DNA of 64,000 nucleotides from Aaosphaeria pasadenensis (Eukaryota > Ascomycota > Dothideomycetes > Pleosporales). A program made the position numbers and the translations under genes. How positions within the stretch are numbered: the first letter of the stretch is position 1; the number at the start of each line of letters is the position of its first letter. Where the stretch lies: NCBI GenBank assembly GCA_022813625.1, contig JAKLMB010000037.1, positions 248,001 through 312,000 on the forward strand, in the 5' to 3' direction. Shown in pieces: positions 11,471 through 21,094 of the stretch. Under the pieces are notes generated by a model. It ran no database searches. It was not told the origin of the DNA and was given only the letters and a program-made list of their open reading frames with translations.

Positions 11471-12808
11471 GGCGACCGCACGGGGAAGAGTGGGAGATTA
11501 TATCACTATAGATCAACGTAGATACGCAGCGTAACATACATGCACAATTGGATTTTTCAAAACTTGCCAACACGGCCTTTTCTTTCTCCAAGTGATCCAC
11601 GCTCACCATGTTTGCAACTGTGTCTTTGACACCATTTCAGTCAAGCTTCAACGATTCAGCTCTTCTCGTGAGTGCGTCTCGGGAGTAGAAGCATCACAGG
11701 CAATCGCAACGAGTATATCACAGTCACTCCAAAACGATACAACATCACCGCCACCGCTACTCTCGATGCGTGCTACTAACGTAGCCTTAAGTCGTCTCAG
11801 CTTGCCAATACCTGTTGCTCTAAACGGTACGTGTGATTCAGGTACTCTTGAAAATATTCACGTGTGTAGGCAAGTGAAGAGAGGTATGTCCCAATTGTTC
11901 ATACACATGATTTTCCGACTATGTAAGACTAAGGTCTTGTGGGGCACAGTGTTCCTTCTTTAATACGTCAAATGATCTTTGTATGTTGCGTACATCAATT
12001 ATACACACGATAGCGTTGATTGCACTCACAAAAATAATAGATCGTAGCTGAAAACCACGACTGCTTGACAGTATAGTTCAATTGACTCAACTGTCGAACA
12101 CTATGCTAGAAAAGGTCAAAGTCATATGCAAACCAGCACGGGACTATGTCTTCTACTATGTATATGTCCATCCCCAGTACGTCGGATGTTAACCAACTTC
12201 CATCTCTTTTTACATTCCTAGAGGGCTCGGAAGACACAGGCATATTATTGCTTGAGCACTGCAGAAAATGGGATCAACACTTTCTCCGGAACGGAACTCC
12301 GCACAGCATGCTCCCCAATTACTGAAGAAGGAAAAGAAAGCTTAATTGTCCTAACTATTCAGAAGTCTACGCGATGCGGGCGTACTTACACGTCGATGTT
12401 CCGGAGTGATCGTCATCGGTCGACCACGCATTTGCTTGGTTACCGATGATCTTCACTCAGGTACCGTAGTCCGCGTGCAAAGAGGCAAGGTAGATTGATA
12501 CATTCGGAGATTCAAGATACGGAAATCCGGTGGTTCAGTAATTCTTTTTGAAGATAGAATTATTTAAAAGAGCTCTGAATTCACCTTCTTCAGAGCGTTC
12601 ACCACAACAGCTCACCACCAGTCAATCATTTTCAAAGTTTACAGTCTTTACTTCACATTCTTTACTTCACACTCTTTAAACATTACTGCGGAAGAAAAAG
12701 TTCTATTCGATTAGTCTATCATCCTATCCATCAATCAAGAATATTTCCTCAGCCCTGCAACACGACATAATACGATCAAACCCAACGCCAACCACAACAC
12801 CTTCCACC
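11471..12808. other. Spacer upstream of first six-Cys gene
   Basis: No supported gene; a 123-codon frame at 11592-11963 starts with GTG and has no features. Positions 12442-12457 and 12466-12494 match two blocks upstream of the second six-Cys gene (see the repeat entry). A C/T-rich, AT-rich leader precedes the ATG. Confidence 0.55.
12442..12494 (+). repeat. Upstream two-block element, copy A
   Basis: Block 1 (12442-12457) matches 13760-13775 at 13 of 16 positions. Block 2 (12466-12494) matches 13787-13815 at 25 of 29 by hand alignment. Order, strand and near-equal spacing (8 versus 11 bases) are kept. Each copy lies upstream of one of the two paralogous secreted-protein genes; block 2 starts 343 bases before the ATG here and 409 in copy B. 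It is either a remnant of the tandem duplication or a retained control element. Confidence 0.7.
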
Positions 12809-13204
12809 ATGCAGTTCCACCAAATCGTTCTCTTCACCCTTTTCACTGCGACCGGCACCCTCGGCGCAGCAGTCAGCGCGGCAGCTCCCGAAACCCCAGC
12901 TCCCGAAATCAAAGCCCCCGGAGTCAAAGCTCCCGCAACCACAGCTCCCGAAATCAAAGCACCAACGACAAGCGATGTCCCCCGCCCCACCTGCAACGGT
13001 AAACCAGAGGGCAATGTCCTCGTGGCGGCCAGCAGGACCCACGGCCCGTGGAACGTCCTGTGCGAGCGCGTCTACAAGTGCACCGCAGGCAAGCTGGAAT
13101 CGACCACTCCATTTATGGAGGGCTCTATCTGGGAGCTTCCGGGCATGAAGGAGGACACGCTGGCAGCTTGTACAAAGATTGGCTGCAAGTGTCCTCCTCA
13201 GTAA
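12809..13204 (+). CDS. Small secreted six-Cys protein A (effector-like)
   Basis: Single exon, 131 residues, ATG in a CACCATGC context. A signal peptide spans residues 1-~24 (MQFHQIVLFTLF..., likely cut after SA/A). A Pro/Ala/Lys spacer with APEIKAP repeats covers 25-60. The C-terminal domain has cysteines at 62, 85, 91, 121, 126 and 128, an even number consistent with three disulfides. It is paralogous to the next gene: same MQFH start, same C-x5-C middle pair, same C-x(3-4)-C-x-C end and near-equal loops. No known family is recognised. Size, secretion signal and cysteine content fit fungal effector-like or antimicrobial-type secreted proteins, but function is unknown. The APEIKAP spacer is missing from the paralogue. 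Confidence 0.8.
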   Translation: MQFHQIVLFTLFTATGTLGAAVSAAAPETPAPEIKAPGVKAPATTAPEIKAPTTSDVPRPTCNGKPEGNVLVAASRTHGPWNVLCERVYKCTAGKLESTTPFMEGSIWELPGMKEDTLAACTKIGCKCPPQ

Positions 13205-14195
13205 TTGATTGAAGATACGCGTATGCACATCTTTATATTAGCTTTCCTGGCTATAATTTATTCGCTCACGGAGTGGGATGCATTTGGTACGAACTGCTTG
13301 GCATAGTAGAAGAAGAGGGGGGAGGGTTCTGAAGATCGAATCAATTTAAAATAATCATACAATACAATACAATATCAATACTATCTGCACGGCTCTAAAC
13401 CATCATGATTTATAATTCCCTGATCTTACGATGAGTAGAGGCAAAAGGTGAGTGAAAATGCAATAGACATGTAGCGTAGATTGCTACATCGTGAAAAGAG
13501 AGACGAATCATTGCCTGCCCAATCCCTTTGCAGCAGCGGAGGGCACAGATAAAGCAGAATAAAGCAGATTGTATGGCTAACCTAAGCCCTGGTATGATAG
13601 AATGGAGTTCTTCTGACTCTGTAAAGGGACGCTGTCTGATAGAGGCTTAACTATCCTACCTCTACATTGTAATTTTGTACAGGAGGCTCGAGAGTAGCAT
13701 TGTTACTCTTGAGAGTAGTCGTTATTGTTACTTGGTCACCAGATGAAAGAATTGGTCCGACCGACGATCGTCAGTACTAACGAACTGTACTCCGTGTGCA
13801 CAGAGGCAACGTAGAATAAGTTAAAGCAGATAAAGTCCGAGAAATAGACTACGGACGATTTTGCATTAAATGTTCCTTTTTACGGGAATTTACTTAGGCC
13901 GGCAGGCGGGAAGTTGTAGCACTGTACTCGTCAAGGATGCTCAAATATAATCTTTTATGTTTTTTTGGGAAGTGTTATAAAGAAGCCTTGTATTCCCATC
14001 CATGATGGACATTCACTACCCTTGCGATACACCCACTCACCACAGTCAATCCTTTGAATCAAACCTTTCCGATCTTTAAGACCACATTCTTTTAGACAAA
14101 TAACGTCGCTCGCTCTACAATCACATTTGCTACCCAATAAGCAACCCACCAAATCAACCCATCAACCAATCCCTCGACATCAAGAAACCACCACC
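13205..14195. other. Spacer between the two six-Cys genes
   Basis: No gene is seen. It contains copy B of the two-block upstream element (13760-13815), AT-rich sequence and short ATACA repeats near 13360-13375. The last part is C/A-rich, leading into the next ATG. Confidence 0.55.
13760..13815 (+). repeat. Upstream two-block element, copy B
   Basis: This is the partner of 12442-12494, with 13/16 and 25/29 identity in the two blocks. Copy B carries a near match to the genome-wide word TACTCCGTA at its start. Confidence 0.7.
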
Positions 14196-14513
14196 ATGCA
14201 ATTCCACCACCTCACCATCCTCACCCTCCTCTCCTTCGCAACCACCACCGTCCTCGCAACCCCCGGCAACCAAGCCAGCGGCTCAACACCAAACCCCCAA
14301 ACCATAACCTGCACGCCCCCCGCAGGCGTCGTCCCGCTGCACAATAACCCCAACCACCGCAGCCCGATGGTGCAATGCAAGAAGCACTTCACCTGCAACG
14401 ACGATGGCAACATCGTCGTGGACTTGAGCAAGACGTCGCCTTGGGTCAAAGCCGTTGCGACGGTGCAGGATAGTGCAGTCCAGGCTTGTGAGGAGAGGTG
14501 TCGGTGTGAATAG
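14196..14513 (+). CDS. Small secreted six-Cys protein B (effector-like)
   Basis: Single exon, 105 residues. The frame opens earlier, but the ATG at 14196 (CACCATGC context) starts directly with the signal peptide MQFHHLTILTLLSF..., cut near LA/TP (residues 21-22). A short Thr/Pro/Asn spacer follows. Cysteines are at 39, 61, 67, 98, 102 and 104. Loop lengths (22, 6, 31, 4, 2) mirror those of protein A (23, 6, 30, 5, 2), although few other residues match. It is most likely a diverged tandem duplicate. Secretion is well supported; function is unknown. It could be an effector, an antimicrobial or a cell-wall-associated protein. Confidence 0.8.
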   Translation: MQFHHLTILTLLSFATTTVLATPGNQASGSTPNPQTITCTPPAGVVPLHNNPNHRSPMVQCKKHFTCNDDGNIVVDLSKTSPWVKAVATVQDSAVQACEERCRCE

Positions 14514-15379
14514 CGGCCAATCTGTCTTCTGTCTCTCTCTCAATAGAGAGGGAGTTCGGGTCAGAATCGTAACATTCATAAATGAAAGACACACATCACA
14601 CCAGTGAAGAAGAGCAAAGCAATAACATATCTTTCACACTCCTATGCTAGCGAGGAACTTCCACAATGTATCTAAATCGCAAAAGTGCATCTTTTCTCCA
14701 TTTCTGCTCGACGATTAGATACGATTGATTATTATTGATTTTAAGCGCTTTCCTTTTATTTTTTGGTATCGGCATGATGGTTAGAAGATAGACGAACGAA
14801 GAATCAGATACGTGTCGGTAACTGGTAATGTAGCGCTTATATAGGAGGATACAAAAAAGAAACGAGAAGTCGATGTAAAGTCATCATAGGGAGGACACAG
14901 GGGAATAGTTTCTGCAAACAGATGATTTCATGTTAAGAATATTTTATTGTTATTTGATGTAGTGTATTTGTATTTGATTTTCTGCATTTTAGGATTTGGG
15001 TATAGCTAGGAAGACATGGGAAATAAAGGCCCCTGAAAAAGGGCAATAAAATAATCGGTGTCTAAGCATGGCATTGCATGGCAAAGGATTGGATTCTGCT
15101 ATGGGTATCACATTCGCTGCCTTTTCTTTGTACATCTTATGCGTCTGCAGACCCGATAGCTACTCTTTAGAACGTGACATCCAATCCAATCACCTCCACC
15201 CCATCTTACGGAATAGTCAGAGAATAAGATATAAATAGTTGGAAGACCCAGACAAGTCGCCACAAGTAGATATGAACTAGAGATCGCAATGACCCCTACA
15301 AAGAAATCGAAATGAAGTCTCAGAAACAAAACAAACAAAAGAAGAAGTTCGAAGCCATGATCATTCCTCATGAAAATAT
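14514..15379. other. Convergent spacer
   Basis: AT-rich 3' spacer between six-Cys gene B (+) and the SH3 protein gene (-). No gene or structured RNA is recognised. Confidence 0.55.
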
Positions 15380-17410
15380 TTATAGTGCCTGACCTGGAAG
15401 AGGCTTTCTTGAAAGCATCGGCAAATTGGCATTAGGATTCATGGGGCTCGGGCCAGGTGGCGAGCCACGGCGGGCGACCTGGCCGGTTGAGTTTGATCGA
15501 GGGCGTCCCATCTCCATCGAAGGGGGCGGGAGCTGCTGGGGCCCACCGCCGTACGGGCCAGGAGACATGGATCGAGGAGCACCAGCATACGGAGCATTGC
15601 TGTTCGCGCGAGGACGACCCTGAGGAGGCATCGGTCCGAATCCAGGGCTCATGGAGCGAGGAGGCTCTGCGTAAGGCGCGTTGCTGTTTGATCGGGTGCG
15701 TCCCTCTTGCGGAGGCATTTGGTTAGGGCCCGGGCTCATCGAACGGGGGGCGGGAGACATGCGGCCGTTCGCAGGCGAGAGGACCGGTGGGTGCGGCGAG
15801 CTTCGTCCGCTGGCGGGAGACAGAGGACGAGGCTGGGGAACACCTGCGTGAGGGGGCATGCCTGAGGGAGGGGGGCCACGCATCGGAGGCTGCTGACGAG
15901 GAGGACCAGTGCGAGGCTTGACGGGGTGCTTGGAAAGACATGTTCGGGGGACAACACCTTGCTGGGAGCGATCCATGCGGACACAGAGAGTCTGGATACA
16001 ATTAGTCAAGAAACGTCAAATTGGGGTCCCGTTGTTACTTACCCATCCATCATCATATTCGTGGAGCATCCTCACCAACTGACCGGCACGGAGACCAAGT
16101 TCGTCCTCCATGGAAGGCTTGAAGTCGAGCTGGACGCGGTGGACATTGTTAGGAGCAGCAACAGGGGGAGGACCGGTAGGAGCAGGGCCAGGAGATGCAG
16201 GGAAGTCTTCGGTCCAAGCAGGGCTGGCGAGAGGGCCATTTTCTTGTCCAATGGGCGGGGGAGGCGGCATTTCCTTGTCCTGTTGGGCGTGTCGGGAAGC
16301 AACTGGAACAGCAGCAGCAACAACGGCGGCAGCGGGAGCTGCAGCAGCCGCAGCAGCAAATTCGCTTGCATCAGGCATGTTGGCAGACATGGGAGGACCG
16401 GGAGAAAGAGAGCGAGGGGTCTCGATGACAGCGGCGTTTGTGAACGGGTCCTGGGGTGGGCTGCTAGACAGTGGCTGCGGGTCATTGAAAGGGTTGCCAG
16501 TTGGAGAAACATTCGCGGCACCAGGACGCTCCCAGGAGCTGCTCGGGCGATCTGGTGAAGGAGCGCGCTGATGAGGAACAGCGGCGGCGCTGGCAACACC
16601 GAGGAGGTTGCCACCGCTCTTGCGGTTCTCAGAGAACGTGGGATCGAACTGAGTGACGGGGCGCAGGCTAAGACGAGGAGCGGTGGACATGGTACGCTGA
16701 GTACGAATGCTGGGGGCGGGTTCGGCAGGAGGAGGCGTAACGATGGGTGGTGGAGGCAGATCGTGCATGTTGCGCATAGGAGGCTTCTCGTTGGCCACCT
16801 CCTGATCACGCATCTGGCTCTTCTTGCGACGGTACAAGATGAGGATTCCGGTAAGAAGCGCACACACTGCGAGAAGGACTCCCAAAGCGATACCAGCCTT
16901 CGCGCCCGTGGACATCTCGCCGCTCGCCGCTGGGTCAGCGGTTGCAGAGGCTGAAGGGGACGATGCTGCGGTAGCAGAAATCAAGGCCTCGGTAATGACA
17001 GGGGATGAGGAGGCCACCAAAATGGTGGACGCAGCTCGGACCTGGGTGTTCGAGGGCTTGATGGTCTCCTCGAAGTTGATCGAGGAGGAATGGGCAGCGG
17101 AGGTTGGCTTTGCGGCGGATGGGCTCCTAGGCTGCGCGGTAGACGTGACTCGCTCTTCCTGTTCCTCAGAGCTAGAAGGTTTGGGTTGTGGCTTTCGAGT
17201 CGACTCGGGCTCTTCGGGGTCCTGGGTGATGGTAGAAGCGGGTGCTCTTGTCATAGGCTCTCCCAGGGTTCTTGTCGCTGGCGCTCCCAAAGTCTGGATG
17301 ACGACGGAGAGGAAGGTTGCAAAGTCGAATTCCTCTTCCTCCGAGGTGTGCCGATGGCGGTCGAATTGGCGAGGCACCTGGCGGTGCTTACGCCCGTGAT
17401 TGTGAGCCAT
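15380..17410 (-). CDS. Single-pass membrane protein with C-terminal SH3 domain
   Basis: Two exons on the minus strand, 17410-16043 and 15991-15380 (659 residues). The 51-base intron (GTAAGT...CCAG, phase 0) cuts the SH3 domain after the conserved DDGW. Order: a basic then acidic N terminus without a clear signal peptide; a Ser/Thr/Pro-rich region (50-165); a TM helix at ~172-193 preceded by STGAKAGIALGV and followed by YRRKK; a Pro-rich cytoplasmic region with poly-Pro and poly-Ala; an SH3 domain at ~423-480 (ALYDY-like VQLDFKP, ALCVRM-like TLCVRM, GVVPRTC); then a Pro/Ser tail with three RSMSPG repeats. The topology resembles yeast Fus1, which anchors signalling proteins at the cell tip during mating. 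A role as a membrane scaffold is inferred; orthology to Fus1 is not shown. Confidence 0.85.
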
Positions 17411-18558
17411 TTTGGAGGTTGCAATTGGCGGTCCGGGGACGATTGTTCGTGATAGGCGCGTGCTGGAGTTGCGATTGAGTGGGACGGTGACTGTTGCGCG
17501 CGAGCGAACGGTGTTTGGCGATTATCGATTGGTGTTATTACTGTTACTAAATAGCGGCGAGTGGCATATATACGGGGACGAGGCTGGTGCGGGTTCCTGG
17601 GTTCCAAGGGAGGCAGCGGATTGCGGTCAGGAATGTCGATGGCTCTAGAACTGGGCCTGGAGGTGCGTTCTGTCGAGTCCCGTGGAATGTATGTATGTAC
17701 TGGTTGGTAGTCGAGTGTATGTATGTACTGTTTGTCTTTTGCGCGTCGCGTGTTGGATAATAGTTGTAGATTGGTATTTTAAGCACTAAACATAAAGGAG
17801 TTGACTATGGTGAGGTAGGAGTAGTTATTGGTTTTGTCGTTTTTGTTGTATAAAAGAGCGAATGTGCGACGGCTGGGGTCGATGAACGAAGGGCGAACGA
17901 CAGCCTGGTCGCGATTAAAGCGAAAGGAAGGTGATGGGATGGTGATGGGTGGGAGAGCGACCGCGAGGAGGTGGAGAGGTGAGGTGAAGGAGTGGAAAGG
18001 AAGAGGAGGAGGAAAAGAGAGAAGAAGAGGTCGAGTCAGCAGGGTGAAGGGTGAGCGACAGGGTGGGCGAAACGGCGAATACGGAAGGAAACGAGTTGAT
18101 CAGGCACGACCAGGGGACCACCACCACCTACTCTACCCACGGTAGAATACAGAACAGACGTAGTAGAATTGAGTATGGTGTATTACAGCATAGTGTTACA
18201 ACGCCTACTAGGAGAGAATCGAGTATAGTATAATTAGCATTGTATAGTATCAATTGCTGTGTATGTGCTGTGTATGGGGGATAACCTCACCTTCACGAAC
18301 AACAGCTCCACTCGGCGGCTCGTATACGGCACAGCAACCAACAGAAATTCACCCAACAGTCGGCCAATCAGCGTCACTCTGCCCCTGTTCGTTCATTCAC
18401 CACCCGTCCCTTGGCGTCAGGCACAGAATGGGTGTGATTGGTTGAACCATCTAATCTTAATTTCCCGCTCCCGTTCCCCTGCCTCGTGCTATTTTCTCTC
18501 TCACTCGTCCTTATGGGCTAATCCCGTTTCGTTTCCCTCGTGGACTTCTACTCGCTCA

Positions 18559-18609
18559 CTAACCTCATCTAACCTCACCTAAACCTCACCTAACACCACC
18601 TAACTTCAC
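18559..18609. repeat. Five tandem CTAACCTCAC-like units
   Basis: Units start at 18559, 18569, 18579, 18590 and 18600. They are 10 bases long (the third has 11) and share the pattern CTAACCTCAC with a few changes. The unit contains CTAAC but is not the fungal telomere repeat. Confidence 0.75.
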
Positions 18610-20395
18610 CCCGGCGCATACTGGACTTGTCATTCAGTTATTATATCACATTTCTTGCTCACACCCCCTTTTATCCTCGACCCTTGGTGGAGGATCCATC
18701 ATCGTCATCAGCCTTTTATTTTTATCATTGTCATCCTCCTCCGAACACCAGGTCAGCCTTTTGGCCTGTGAAATGGCGCAATGCAATTCTTTCAACATGT
18801 ACGGAGTATCACAATCACCAACAGCAACATTGGGGGTTATGTCACTCTGATTGCTCTCGTACCTAGGTAAACAGTAGTCACAACTCGCGATCGTTTGACG
18901 ATAGAACCAAATACGAGCGCAGTGGCTGTCACCAGCACCAGCCATTCTGCGCCAACGCTGCTCTCTCGCTCGGCTACCTCGGCCATGACCACTGTGGACC
19001 ACCTTATTGACGAGACCACAATCTCCTCTTTCTCGCTCCATCCTCTCCTCCACCTGGCACCTGCTCAGCCACTCTCTCAGCCTTGCCCTTCATCTCCCAC
19101 ACCCCCATGACGAAATGTGAAGGAGATTTGGAAAGGGTCTCGCGCTGGGCGGGACAGGGCGCCTTGAGACCTTTTCGAATTATGAGACATTATTAACAGT
19201 AATTCGCCGGTGAGGGCAGCGGCTCTCCACGCTTGGCTCGGTCGATCTTGCGGGTTGCTAGCTGTGGGCACGAGTGGACTCAGTCGCGCAGCTGTGTACA
19301 AGACCTACGCGAGCTGGACATGGTGACATGCGAACCATTATTGTATCACTGCGGTACGGCGTACAGCGAACGCATCCGTAGTCTACCTACTCCGTACTTG
19401 TACACGTTCGCTCATGCAGACACGAAGTATCTAAGTATAGCATGCCGTGGTTGCAGCCGTTAGGTACAAATATCACTCACGGTAATGCAATTACCTGTCC
19501 CTCTCACCGACAGCGACGGACCTGAACAAGAGCCCGGCGGCGTCCCAAAGAAAACAGGAGAGCTAATTACCTGTAACCTCCTACAGATACAACGCCGTGC
19601 TTGCCTTGCTCTGGCTACCTCGTACCTAACAATTTACCATACTTGTCCGAGTAAGTAACTGTGTAATGCCGTGGGCCCGCACGCGCCTATCGCAATTTCA
19701 CTCCAGCGAGAAAAAGCTGGCAGCAAGCCTTGCCCACACGGGAAGGATCTGCATCCCGCGAGCATCAATCTCAATTTCGTTTGGCCATCGTCCATGCTCC
19801 AGGGCCGAATCAACCGATCTGTTTCATCGTCCCTAATTACCTAGGTGCGAATCGCATAGTCATTGAGAGAGAGCAGAGAGCACCTGGAAGTTTGAACGCG
19901 ACGCGGACGCGCTCGATGATGCTCGTATATACCTAGGTAGTTTGGCCCACGTGATGATTACATCTCTCATTATTGATGTTGTTTTGGAGTGCCAATGATG
20001 TAGACGGCTACCGAGGTAGCCATCTAGCTGCTTACTTACAGTCGAGATATTCGTTGTCTACTCAACGTCAGCAAGAAATGGCATCGCACCTACGAATGAG
20101 TATCAATGCACGGACTTTTAACCCGAGAATCAACCATAGGAAACACAAAATGGAGTTTCCATCTTATAGCACAGATAGAACTAGGTACACAGCTTGCCCT
20201 TTAGGAGCCTCGTTCCAATGACCGCAAAACAAAATCTTCCAAAAAGGTTCATCCAGCAAAACCAATCATCATCCGCCATTATCCATCCATCCATTGATGA
20301 TTGATGATCAATCTCCAATACATACTCCCTCTCCCCTCTCACCAGCAAGCTGCCGCATACCAAAAAAAAAGAGAAATCCCAAGCACCAAAAAAGT

Positions 20396-20404
20396 GCAAA
20401 AAAA
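20396..20404 (-). terminator. Pol III T-run after tRNA-Thr
   Basis: The plus strand has a run of seven A's around 20398-20404, read as T's downstream of the minus-strand tRNA. This is the usual RNA polymerase III stop. Confidence 0.7.
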
Positions 20405-20412
20405 GAACCAAT

Positions 20413-20491
20413 TGCTCACTATCAGAATCGAACTGATGACCTTATCATTTGCGGCTACTAGTGATACGCTCTACCACTGAGCCAAGCGAGC
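20413..20491 (-). tRNA. tRNA-Thr (AGT) with 7-base intron
   Basis: On the minus strand, GCTCGCT pairs with AGTGAGC to form the acceptor stem (one G-T pair), followed by discriminator A. The D arm has GCTC/GAGC. The anticodon stem is TATCA/TGATA. Its loop is 14 bases, read as CT-AGT-A, a 7-base intron GCCGCAA after position 37, then A. The T arm is ATCAG-TTCGATT-CTGAT. The A box (TGGCTCAGTGG) and B box (GTTCGATTC) are both present. A run of seven T's just downstream on the minus strand fits a Pol III terminator. Anticodon AGU reads ACU (and ACC after inosine editing). Confidence 0.92.
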
Positions 20492-21094
20492 TGATCTGTT
20501 ATTGGAACCGCTCGCAAATTTGTGATTTGCTGGCTTTGATGGAAGTTTCGTGAATTTGTGTGCTTATATACCCAGTGCAATTGAAGATGAAAAGTCAGTT
20601 GGTGGGTTGAATGTTTGGTGCGGACGCTAGGTTGGTGGATTATTCATTCGCTTGTGGGAATAGTGGCTTGAGGTACGACTCGAGTAGGGCGCTGCTGGTA
20701 GGTCATACGTGCTAGACACCTAGAAATTGGGTACGTATATTCAAATGAACACACCAGTGTTGAACTGCACGAATGAAGACGAGCAAGCACTGTAGGATCA
20801 TTCATTACATGAACTGAACCCAACTTAGTTCTGGCATGTAAACAGAGTCAATCAATCCCATCATACTACAAACGCAATGCGAAGACTAGCCCCGGAGGTA
20901 CGAGGCCATTGGATGGAACTGTCCACTGCAATATGTTTCTTATCGATAACACCAAAATTTCCCAAACCCCCACCACGACGTACTTGTACACAACTACAAC
21001 AGAAATCAAACTCCCACTACCATAAGCACCAGATCGCCAATTCTTCCCATTAACACTGCTAGTTTCGAGAAAGAACGAAGAAGACGACACACGA
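20492..21094. other. Divergent spacer between tRNA-Thr and RMT2
   Basis: No gene is seen. It should hold the RMT2 promoter and 5' UTR; the 60 bases before the ATG are A-rich, as is common in fungal leaders. Confidence 0.5.

Larger units (their letters stand above)
17411..20412. other. 3-kb gene-poor spacer
   Basis: No supported coding gene; frames are short and mostly lack ATG. Contents include a purine-rich stretch at about 17930-18080, five CTAACCTCAC-type tandem units at 18559-18609, and TACGGAGTA words at 18800-18808 and 19388-19396. TACCTAGGTA or near-matches lie at 18860-18869, 19838-19846 and 19930-19939. The right end runs into the tRNA-Thr terminator. Confidence 0.55.

Noticed and set aside
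11592..11963. 123-codon frame upstream of the six-Cys genes
   Set aside because: It starts with GTG and shows no family or secretion features.
15426..17452. Several plus-strand frames opposite the SH3 protein gene
   Set aside because: These are complements of repetitive Pro/Ser/Ala codons; the minus-strand gene has a TM helix and a clear SH3 domain across its splice.
18559..18609. Possible telomere-like repeat
   Set aside because: The unit CTAACCTCAC is 10 bases and degenerate, not (CCCTAA)n.
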